From positions 1 through 11,116 of the forward strand of contig LUZO01000218.1 in the NCBI GenBank assembly GCA_001603685.1: DNA of 11,116 nt. The letters run 5' to 3'. The DNA is from Bacteroidales bacterium Bact_23. Its GTDB lineage: Bacteria > Bacteroidota > Bacteroidia > Bacteroidales > Lentimicrobiaceae. The notes beneath the pieces are model-generated. The model saw nothing but the letters and a program-made list of their open reading frames with translations. It ran no database searches and was not told the origin of the DNA. Both the position numbers and the translations under genes were made by a program. Of the stretch, positions 1-6,227 are shown in pieces (the first letter of the stretch is position 1; every line of letters begins with the position of its first letter).

Positions 1-100
1 GAAGTATACACACTCAATTCTTTTTGCATTACACTATTTTATTTCTTAAGTTAGAGTAATTTTTAATTGCCTTGATTAAAACAGAAACGTACTTTACGAC

Positions 101-110
101 TTGTGTACAA
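101..110. promoter_or_regulatory. Possible operator dyad TTGTGTACAA
   Basis: The decamer is TTGT-GT-ACAA, a 4-bp inverted repeat with a 2-bp centre. Sites of the TTGTnTACAA kind are bound by GntR regulators of the FCD subfamily, which often control catabolic operons. No regulator gene is in the window and a short dyad can occur by chance, so this is a suggestion only. Confidence 0.2.
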
Positions 111-260
111 CCTCCGCCTATATCTCTTCGCATATTTCGTGAATTCGATGAGACCAGATGTTGGTTAGTTCATTCTTCTAAGGGTGGTGTAATTCTATCT
201 CGTAAACGGGGGAGGGAACGAGCTAAAACCTGAAATACGAAATATCGTGGGCAAAGAAGG

Positions 261-280
261 AGATAAACTTAGGTTTATCT
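261..280. promoter_or_regulatory. Perfect 8-bp inverted repeat upstream of the first gene
   Basis: AGATAAAC at 261-268 and GTTTATCT at 273-280 are exact reverse complements separated by TTAG. The repeat ends 45 bases before the preferred ATG at 326. It could be a repressor operator or a small hairpin in the mRNA leader. It is not followed by a T-run, so it is not a classical terminator. Confidence 0.45.
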
Positions 281-325
281 GTAGAATTGATGAGACGGAG
301 GATGCTCTTGGGTAGGATTGGTACG

Positions 326-1666
326 ATGAATATAACAGATTGGTTTTTGAATTCCATAGAACAGACAGTAAGGCTTTCTATTCCAACACCTGTCATGGAA
401 AAAGCACATTTGTCATTGCTTGATTATATTGCAGTTACCACGGCTGGAGCAAAAGCGAATGAGAATAAGCTTAGGGAATATCTCAATGCTGCTGAACCAG
501 AATATGGTGTGCTAAAGGCAGTGGGCATGAACATGAGTACGAACTTAAAAGAGGCTACATTTTTAAATGGTCTTAATGCTCATGCGCTTGATTTTGATGA
601 TGGTTCTAATGAAGGTATCATCCATCTTGGCTCTCCGATTTTCTCGGTATTGATACCTCTAGCTCAAAGATATCACTGTACTGTAAAAGAATTATTACAT
701 GCAGTGATAATTGGATATGAGACAGCTTTTACAATTGCTGTCTCTATCCAACCAAACCATAAAGCATTAGGATATCACGCAACTGGAACCTGTGGGATAT
801 TGGGAATTGCAGTAGCAGCTTCTTATCTCCTAGGATATTCACAAGACCAACGAAGGAATGCTTTTGCGATAGCAGCAGTATCTGCGACAGGGATGTTAAA
901 GGTCCTTGATGATGGGTCAGAACTGAAGCCATATAATGTTGCAAAGAGCGCTCTGTTGGGATTAACAGCTGTACAGATGGCAAAGGCAGGATTTGTTGGT
1001 AATGCTGATGTGTTAGGTGGCGATCGAGGGTTTTTAAAGATGATGGCAGGAGATGAAACCATCAAACTAAAGGAGCCTCTTTTACGAGGAACTTGGGCGA
1101 TAGAAAAGACCTATACTAAACCCTATGCAGCTTGCAGATACTGTCATCCTGCGATTGAAGCATCAATTCGGATGAGAGATAAAGTCGTTGTTGAGTCGAT
1201 TGAGAGCATATCGGTATCTACGTACGCAATAGCTATCCCTAATCATGACCACACTGAGATAATGGGAAAGAATTCAGCAAAGATGAGTATCCCATATGGC
1301 GTATCTGTGGGATTGATAGAGGGAAAAGCTGGTCTGCGGGAATATGACGAGCCATATATTTATGATTCTGATATATTGGCTCTAACAAAAAAGATTAAAG
1401 TATTCGATGATGTTGAGCTATCGAACCAATTTCCAAGAACTACTTCTGCTATTGTCGATGTGAAAATGAAGAGTGGAGAATCATTCTCCGAAAGAGTAGA
1501 TTATCCAAAGGGTGAGCCAGGGAATCCGATGACAAAAGAAGAATTTAATGTTCGGTACTTTGAGTTGATGGAATACGGGGATCGTACAAAGGAAGAGAGC
1601 AAGAATATTATTGAGCTATGCAACACACAATCCTTAGATGTTGCACTGCTCTGTGAGATGATTTGA
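326..1666 (+). CDS. MmgE/PrpD family protein (2-methylcitrate dehydratase-like)
   Basis: Full-length member of the MmgE/PrpD family, which includes 2-methylcitrate dehydratase (PrpD), cis-aconitate decarboxylase and several isomerases; most are cytosolic and act on small di- or tricarboxylates. Visible landmarks, numbered from the ATG at 326, are the N-terminal helical segment with LLDYIAVTTAG, NGLNAHALDFDD at 81-92, GYHATGTCG at about 149-157, and KPYAACRYCHPAIEA from 265, where the conserved His is 274. The frame opens further upstream at a TTG at 287. I prefer 326 because GGTAGGA lies 9 bases before it and because MNITDWF fits the usual family N-terminus, giving 446 residues. It is the first gene of the operon, one base from the next. 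Family membership is firm; the substrate is not determined by sequence. Confidence 0.88.
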   Translation: MNITDWFLNSIEQTVRLSIPTPVMEKAHLSLLDYIAVTTAGAKANENKLREYLNAAEPEYGVLKAVGMNMSTNLKEATFLNGLNAHALDFDDGSNEGIIHLGSPIFSVLIPLAQRYHCTVKELLHAVIIGYETAFTIAVSIQPNHKALGYHATGTCGILGIAVAASYLLGYSQDQRRNAFAIAAVSATGMLKVLDDGSELKPYNVAKSALLGLTAVQMAKAGFVGNADVLGGDRGFLKMMAGDETIKLKEPLLRGTWAIEKTYTKPYAACRYCHPAIEASIRMRDKVVVESIESISVSTYAIAIPNHDHTEIMGKNSAKMSIPYGVSVGLIEGKAGLREYDEPYIYDSDILALTKKIKVFDDVELSNQFPRTTSAIVDVKMKSGESFSERVDYPKGEPGNPMTKEEFNVRYFELMEYGDRTKEESKNIIELCNTQSLDVALLCEMI

Positions 1667-1667
1667 G

Positions 1668-2627
1668 ATGAATAACATCAATATTATCCTTGGCACCATG
1701 CAGTTCGGAGAACGTCTGTTTGGAGACGATGTGTCTGAATTGATTAAGGCCTTTACTGCACATGGATATACCGAGCTTGATACTGCGTATGTGTACAATG
1801 AGGGTGAAAGCGAACGGTTGATCGGAGAATCTTTGAGGCAGATTGATTGTGACGTAAAGATTGCCACAAAAGTAAATCCGCGAGTATCAGGAAGCCTGGA
1901 TCGTAATGCTGTGCTATATCAATTTGATAAGTCACTCAGCCGACTGAATGTTAATTGTGTCGATGTCCTGTATCTGCATTTCCCTGATCCAAATACACCG
2001 GTAGAATCTGCATTGGAAGCATGTGCGGAATTATATGATTTGGGTAAGTTTAGAGAGCTTGGCTTAAGCAACTTCCCTGCTTGGCTCGTTGCAGAAGTAT
2101 ATCACCTATGTTCTAAGCATGGATGGATGTTACCCACTGTATATCAAGGACTATACAATGCGCTGAGTCGAAATGCAGAGAGAGAATTGGATGTGGCTTT
2201 GAACCATTATGGGTTGAGATTCTATGCGTATAATCCATTAGCTGGAGGATTGCTTACAGATAAATATTTGGACAAGGCCATTAAGGATGGGCGATTTTCC
2301 AATCGACCAAACTATAAAAAGCGATATTGGCATGAATCATACTTTAAGGCAGTGGACAACATTAAAGAGGTGTGTTCAGAATCTAACATTGGATTGAGTG
2401 AAGCTGCTTTTCGCTGGTTGGCAAACCATTCGATGCTTAAAGAGGAAAGAGGAGACGGAATAATTATTGGGGCATCTAGCTGCGATCAACTTGTTTCGAA
2501 CATCACAGCTGTTACCAAAGGACCTCTCCCTCACGAGGTAGCTAAAGTGATTGATGAATCTTGGGAAATTACTAAAACTGACGCGCCTGAATATTTCTCA
2601 TTCTATATTTCGCCCAAACCTGAATAA
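1668..2627 (+). CDS. Aldo/keto reductase, AKR7-like aldehyde reductase
   Basis: NAD(P)H-dependent reductase of the aldo/keto reductase superfamily, a cytosolic (alpha/beta)8 barrel. The catalytic tetrad is readable as D38 (in LDTAYVYNEGESE), Y43, K68 (in ATKVNP) and H104 (in YLHFPD). The segment VYQGLYNALSR followed by LRFYAYNPLAGGLLTDKY is characteristic of the AKR7 group, known for reducing aflatoxin dialdehyde and succinic semialdehyde, so a small or acidic aldehyde is a reasonable substrate. At 319 residues it is normal length. Its ATG follows the previous stop by one base with little ribosome site of its own, which suggests translational coupling. It may reduce the aldehyde expected from the decarboxylase encoded next, but that link is inferred from position only. 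Confidence 0.93.
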   Translation: MNNINIILGTMQFGERLFGDDVSELIKAFTAHGYTELDTAYVYNEGESERLIGESLRQIDCDVKIATKVNPRVSGSLDRNAVLYQFDKSLSRLNVNCVDVLYLHFPDPNTPVESALEACAELYDLGKFRELGLSNFPAWLVAEVYHLCSKHGWMLPTVYQGLYNALSRNAERELDVALNHYGLRFYAYNPLAGGLLTDKYLDKAIKDGRFSNRPNYKKRYWHESYFKAVDNIKEVCSESNIGLSEAAFRWLANHSMLKEERGDGIIIGASSCDQLVSNITAVTKGPLPHEVAKVIDESWEITKTDAPEYFSFYISPKPE

Positions 2628-2642
2628 ATTTGGAGAAAGAAC

Positions 2643-3794
2643 ATGATCAACCAGGGAAAATTCGTTCAATTGTTAAATAGCTTGGGAATTGATTTCTTCG
2701 TGGGCGTCCCCGACTCCTATCTCAATGGATTTTGCACATATTTATTAGAGAATATAGAAGAGAAGAACAACCTCATTGCAGCCAATGAGGGGAATGCCAT
2801 CGCTCTTGCTGCAGGGTACTACTTCAGTACTGGAAAAATACCCATGGTCTACTTACAGAATTCAGGTATGGGCAATATGCTTAACCCATTGCTTTCTCTT
2901 GCAGATAAGGATGTTTACAAGGTTCCGATGGTTTTGTTGATAGGCTGGCGTGGGGAACCAGGAACAAACGATTGGGCACAGCATAAGATGCAGGGAGAGA
3001 TTACGTTGCCATTGCTTGATCTGGTTCAAATACCATATATCATAGCTGAAAACAATGATGAGTTACTTGGGCTGCAGGTTATCAATCTTGTTGATATCGC
3101 CAAAACTGAACGAAAGCCTGTTGCAATCGTAGCAAAGAAAAATGTATTTACAACCGAAAAGAAAGGATCGCTCATCCCTGATAATCGGTTCCCACTGTTC
3201 AGGGAAGAAGCAATTGAAGCTATCCTTGATATAATGCCGAAAGATTCAATATTTGTTGCAACAACAGGCAGAGCGACAAGGGAGTTGTATTTCCTGCGGG
3301 AAAGGAGAAATGAAGGGCACGAACATGACTTCTTGAATGTCGGCTCCATGGGGCATACTTCTTCGGTAGCCTTCACGATTGCGTTAGCCAACCCCCAACG
3401 AAATGTTATCTGCCTAGATGGGGACTCGGCTGCTCTGATGCATTTAGGGGCATTTTCTATGGTTAGCAAAGTCAATGTACCAAATCTTCTTCATGTAGTG
3501 CTGAACAACGGTGCTCATGAATCCGTAGGGGGACAACCCTCTGCAGGTATGCGTGTGGATTTCACTACGATTGCTCATGGTTGTGGATATGCAACGATTG
3601 GAGGGGCAATTTGTTCTAAAACAGAAATTGAGGATTCAATTCAAAAGCTTAGTGGCCGCATGAATGCAGGATTTATTGATATTCATATAAAAAATGGGAT
3701 GCTCGGGAAATTACCTCCATTGAATATCTCCCATGAGCAATTGATTACTGATTTAATGAATGAGCTGATTAGCAATAAGGAAGAGAAAAAATGA
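2643..3794 (+). CDS. Phosphonopyruvate decarboxylase-like ThDP enzyme
   Basis: Single-chain thiamine-diphosphate decarboxylase with the layout of phosphonopyruvate decarboxylase (AepY/Ppd), which turns 3-phosphonopyruvate into phosphonoacetaldehyde. The N-terminal PYR domain shows GVPDSYLNGF (21-30), the cofactor-activating E49 in AANEGNA, YLQNSGMGN (70-78) and GWRGEPG (101-107). The C-terminal PP domain shows NVGSMGH (232-238), the ThDP/Mg motif running from DGDS (259-262) to NN (288-289), and HESVGGQPS (292-300). Two positions differ from what I recall of the family: DWAQH at 110-114 where DEPQH is usual, and GDS instead of GDG. GGAG at 2632 precedes the ATG. The end overlaps the next start by 4 bases (ATGA). 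No PEP mutase, the usual partner, is present, so the substrate could be another substituted pyruvate. Confidence 0.85.
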   Translation: MINQGKFVQLLNSLGIDFFVGVPDSYLNGFCTYLLENIEEKNNLIAANEGNAIALAAGYYFSTGKIPMVYLQNSGMGNMLNPLLSLADKDVYKVPMVLLIGWRGEPGTNDWAQHKMQGEITLPLLDLVQIPYIIAENNDELLGLQVINLVDIAKTERKPVAIVAKKNVFTTEKKGSLIPDNRFPLFREEAIEAILDIMPKDSIFVATTGRATRELYFLRERRNEGHEHDFLNVGSMGHTSSVAFTIALANPQRNVICLDGDSAALMHLGAFSMVSKVNVPNLLHVVLNNGAHESVGGQPSAGMRVDFTTIAHGCGYATIGGAICSKTEIEDSIQKLSGRMNAGFIDIHIKNGMLGKLPPLNISHEQLITDLMNELISNKEEKK

Positions 3795-4684
3795 AAGAAA
3801 CAAGAGCGTTTTTAAAATCCATTGGGCTGCCAGATGGGGATGCCTATGATCTTCCAACATCAAAGAAAACCTTTAGTGATGGAGGTCAATACCGTTTTGA
3901 AGTGCCTGGTATCCAAGGGCCGAAGGCTATGGAAGCGTTGCTCGATACAATGGAGTCTTATGAAATTTATCTACACCGTGTAACACAAACAAAAGGAATT
4001 ATGTTGCTCACTGATAATGAAATTATGGAAATGGTCAAAATGGCGAAGGAAGCGCAGACAGACCTCATACTTGCTATCGGTCCACGGGCAACTACCGACA
4101 CTAGTGCCGCTGTTCATACTCCAGAAGGAGTTCGGATGGGCTATCGCCTTCGTGGACAGGAGCAGATAGTCAGAGCAATTGAGGACGTCAAGCGTGCTAT
4201 ATCGTTAGGGTGTAGTACATTTTTAGTGTATGACGAGGGGTGCCTTTGGGTCCTCAATGAAATGAGGAAAGCAAATGAAATCCCTAGTGATTGCCATTTC
4301 AAAGTATCTGCTCATGCAGGCCATGGTAATCCTTGTTCTGCAAGATTGCTCGAGCAAATTGGAGCTAATTCCATCAATCCGGTTCGTGACATACAGCTCC
4401 AAATGCTGGCTTCCATGAGAGAGGCAATTGATATTCCAATTGATATCCATACGGAAAACCCAGAATCGACCGGTGGCTTCATCCGCCACTATGAAGTACC
4501 CGAGATGATACGAATCGCATCTCCTATTTATCTCAAGACCGGAGGATCCGTTGCAAAGACTCATAGCTGGGAATCAACCGCTGATGACGCCAAAAAGAGA
4601 GCAAAGCAGGTTTCTTTGGTAAAGCGGATGATTGATACGTATTATCCCAACGCTATTCAATCACCAAAGGGAAGTTTGAAATAA
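3791..4684 (+). CDS. TIM-barrel-like protein resembling U32-family 'peptidases', function unknown
   Basis: A soluble 297-residue protein with alternating helix and strand segments typical of a TIM barrel, such as DLILAIGPRA (91-100), GCSTFLVYDEG (140-150), FKVSAHAGHGN (170-180), GANSINPVRD (191-200) and IDIPIDIHTENPESTGGF (213-230). From memory, proteins with the 'GA..INPV.D' and 'P.D...ENP.S.GGF.R.YE.PE' pattern are labelled U32 family peptidase, although most have no demonstrated peptidase activity. H175, H178, H220 and E222 could bind metal or substrate, but I cannot prove this. It starts inside the stop of the decarboxylase gene, with AAGGAAG upstream, so the two are translated together and likely act in one pathway. 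An enolase-, aldolase- or mutase-like role is as plausible as proteolysis. The gene is certain, the function is not. Confidence 0.6.
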   Translation: MKETRAFLKSIGLPDGDAYDLPTSKKTFSDGGQYRFEVPGIQGPKAMEALLDTMESYEIYLHRVTQTKGIMLLTDNEIMEMVKMAKEAQTDLILAIGPRATTDTSAAVHTPEGVRMGYRLRGQEQIVRAIEDVKRAISLGCSTFLVYDEGCLWVLNEMRKANEIPSDCHFKVSAHAGHGNPCSARLLEQIGANSINPVRDIQLQMLASMREAIDIPIDIHTENPESTGGFIRHYEVPEMIRIASPIYLKTGGSVAKTHSWESTADDAKKRAKQVSLVKRMIDTYYPNAIQSPKGSLK

Positions 4685-4706
4685 CATCGGCAAATAAGGA
4701 CATAGT

Positions 4707-5861
4707 ATGAAACATCACATGCATCATCCGGGATTTAAATTTTTGAAAGAACCGGAGGAGTTTTCAAAATATTCCGATAGGCAATTCCTTCGTTTTTGTT
4801 TGGGTGCCACTATGTATATGCCGGGAACCAAGAATTTCACTGAAAGAATATTGAACTCCGAATTGCCTTACTTGACTACCATGGTATTCTGTTTCGAGGA
4901 TGCGTGCCCTGCGGATATGGTTCTTGAAGCAGAGGCAAATGTCCTTGAAACACTTGAAACCTTGAGTGCCGCAATAGATGAAGGAAAAATTGGATACCAT
5001 AATTTGCCCTTGATATTCTGTCGAGTACGCACACCTGAACAATTTGATAGGTTCTGTTCTAAACTTACAAAGCATCAATCTAAAGTCTTGGCAGGGTTCA
5101 ATTTCCCAAAATTCAATACGCATAATGGAGAGCGGTACTTCTCACGGTTACTGAAATTGAATAATGATTTAAATGAGATTCTGTACGGTATGCCGATTAT
5201 TGAAGATCCTGAAGTTGCATTCAAAGAAACTCGGCTCAGCGAACTCATTGGGATCAAGACAATCCTAAATCAATACTATGATTTGGTATTGCAGGTTCGT
5301 GTTGGAGCAACAGATTTTTCTTCATGTTTTGGTGTAAGACGAGGAGTTGATTATTCAATCTATAATATTGCTACAGTCAATGAATGTTTGTCGGATATCA
5401 TGAATATTTTTGGCAGAAATAATGACTATATTGTTTCAGGACCGGTTTGGGAGTACTTCAGAGTAAGCAAATCAATGATGTTCAAAGATTTGCAAGATTA
5501 TGGTTTTGAAGACTATTTATTGCGAAGGCAATTAATAGTCAATGCAGAGGTTGATGGATTGCTTCGTGAAGTAATTTTGGATAAGGCAAATGGATTTGTA
5601 GGAAGAACGGTTATTCATCCGAGTCACGTTGTCTATGTGAATGCTTTGCAAGCAGTAACAAGTGAAGAGTATAAAGATGCTACAGATATCCTAGGGAATG
5701 TAAAGGGCGGTGTTTTTAAGGGAGAGGGCGGAAACAAGATGAATGAAGTTAAGCCACATACGAATTGGGCATATAAAATATCGATGAGAGCAAGAGCATA
5801 TGGTGTAATTGAAAATGAGAGCAGCTATATTGATTTGTTCAATGCTGCCATCAAGGAATGA
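4707..5861 (+). CDS. CitE-like C-C bond lyase (HpcH/HpaI aldolase/citrate lyase superfamily)
   Basis: A 384-residue TIM-barrel lyase. CitE-type landmarks are MVFCFEDACPADM with E64-D65, the arginines of FCRVRTP (R106, R108), IIEDPE with E166-D167, RVGATDFSSCFGVRR with metal-ligand candidate D203, and TVIHPSHVVYVNAL with the IHPS motif at 303-306. The extra C-terminal part, containing KMNEVKPHTNWA (344-355), matches my memory of the PF15617 'C-C_Bond_Lyase' family, better known from tellurium-resistance (ter) gene clusters. Such enzymes cleave or form a C-C bond next to a carboxylate or acyl-CoA, with Mg. No ter genes are visible here, so this copy works in a different setting. AAGGA at 4696 sits 6 bases before the ATG. 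The N-terminus is His-rich (MKHHMHH), with no signal peptide. It is the last gene before the insertion sequence. Confidence 0.8.
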   Translation: MKHHMHHPGFKFLKEPEEFSKYSDRQFLRFCLGATMYMPGTKNFTERILNSELPYLTTMVFCFEDACPADMVLEAEANVLETLETLSAAIDEGKIGYHNLPLIFCRVRTPEQFDRFCSKLTKHQSKVLAGFNFPKFNTHNGERYFSRLLKLNNDLNEILYGMPIIEDPEVAFKETRLSELIGIKTILNQYYDLVLQVRVGATDFSSCFGVRRGVDYSIYNIATVNECLSDIMNIFGRNNDYIVSGPVWEYFRVSKSMMFKDLQDYGFEDYLLRRQLIVNAEVDGLLREVILDKANGFVGRTVIHPSHVVYVNALQAVTSEEYKDATDILGNVKGGVFKGEGGNKMNEVKPHTNWAYKISMRARAYGVIENESSYIDLFNAAIKE

Positions 5862-5910
5862 TCGAGGATATATGAATTCCTTTATTCAGGAAATGTATTC
5901 AAAAGAAATG

Positions 5911-5940
5911 ATGATAGATTTCCACTTTGGATTCTATCGT
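5911..5940 (+). other. Stem-loop in the original intergenic spacer
   Basis: GATAGA (5913-5918) pairs with TCTATC (5933-5938), and TCCA (5921-5924) pairs with TGGA (5928-5931) around a CTT loop, with a small internal loop between them. A T-G wobble and an A-T pair extend the base by two. No T-run follows, so a terminator is unlikely. In the pre-insertion operon it would lie between the C-C lyase and PcaB-like genes, where an mRNA processing or stabilising element is possible. Confidence 0.4.
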
Positions 5941-5946
5941 TACGGT

Positions 5947-5951
5947 ATTAA
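5947..5951. repeat. Left copy of 5-bp target duplication ATTAA
   Basis: ATTAA here is repeated at 8077-8081 immediately outside the other end of the element. A 5-bp duplication is within the range reported for IS4-superfamily elements. The assignment leaves two unmatched bases outside each terminal repeat, so the exact boundary could shift slightly. Confidence 0.6.
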
Positions 5952-5953
5952 CG

Positions 5954-5981
5954 TTAACTTCCTGTGATTTTGTTACTCAAA
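5954..5981. repeat. Left terminal inverted repeat of the insertion sequence
   Basis: Begins TTAACTTCCTG and ends ACTCAAA. Compared with the reverse complement of 8047-8074, the first 11 bases, a central TTTT and the last 7 bases are identical (22 of 28). Bases 5969-5980 (TTTGTTACTCAA) recur exactly at 7939-7950. Confidence 0.85.
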
Positions 5982-5999
5982 CTGGATTGTGGGTGGTTT

Positions 6000-6224
6000 T
6001 CACTGCCTGACTCCCTCCTGCAGGTAGCGCATCACCACTTTGTAGGACTTGCCGCTTTTCTTGAATGCCGAGAGCAGTTCCCTCGCCGTCACCTCGTCCC
6101 TTCTGGCCATCGCGCCCTCGAGTTTCTTCAGCGCAGCCTCGTATCTCGCCTTCGCCTTCACCACGGCCTCCTGGGCCTGGCAGACCTCCGCCTCGACCGA
6201 GGCCAATGATTTCGTGCGTGCCAT
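6000..6224 (-). CDS. 74-aa coiled-coil-like accessory protein of the insertion sequence
   Basis: This ORF starts 3 bases after the transposase stop, with an AGGGGGA ribosome site 8-14 bases before its ATG, and is co-transcribed with the transposase. Residues 8-50 are rich in A, E, K and R in a heptad-like pattern (VEAEVCQAQEAVVKAKARYE), so a helical or coiled-coil segment is likely; the C-terminal part (SGKSYKVVMRYLQEG) looks like a short basic helix. It shares the high G+C of the transposase. From memory it resembles short proteins sometimes annotated as ErpK-like that accompany transposons, but I cannot confirm this. It may aid or regulate transposition; no function is established. Confidence 0.7.
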   Translation of the reverse strand: MARTKSLASVEAEVCQAQEAVVKAKARYEAALKKLEGAMARRDEVTARELLSAFKKSGKSYKVVMRYLQEGVRQ

Positions 6225-6227
6225 CGC

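Larger units (their letters stand above)
1..325. other. AT-rich leader upstream of the metabolic operon
   Basis: I see no convincing coding sequence in this stretch; all frames on the + strand from the window edge close within about 60 bases. It probably holds the promoter and control region of the operon starting at 326, because the next upstream gene is not in view. I could not settle on a sigma-70 promoter: hexamers such as TTGATT at 73-78 lack a well-spaced, good -10. Two dyads are listed separately (101-110 and 261-280). A looser CTCGT/ACGAG pair (199-203 and 218-222) encloses a purine-rich stretch. Confidence 0.5.
5872..5951 (+). pseudogene. Possible small ORF cut by the insertion sequence
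   Basis: An ATG at 5872 follows GAGG (5864-5867) by 4 bases and is open to the element boundary; with the element in place it stops inside the left terminal repeat (TGA 5965-5967). Excising the element and one ATTAA joins 5951 to 8082 and gives a 27-codon ORF beginning MNSFIQEMYSKEMM, whose TGA (8083-8085) overlaps the ribosome site of the next gene. That arrangement would suit translational coupling. The peptide has no family I recognise and the same DNA forms a hairpin, so chance is quite possible. Confidence 0.22.

Noticed and set aside
287..325. TTG at 287, or the ATGs at 290 and 302, as start of the MmgE/PrpD gene
   Set aside because: These add an Arg-rich extension not typical of the family, and GGAGG touches the ATG at 302 with no spacing. 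The ATG at 326 has a well-spaced GGTAGGA.
5913..5938. Rho-independent terminator after the C-C lyase gene
   Set aside because: The stem-loop is real but is followed by GTTACGG with no T-run, and the stem is not GC-rich.
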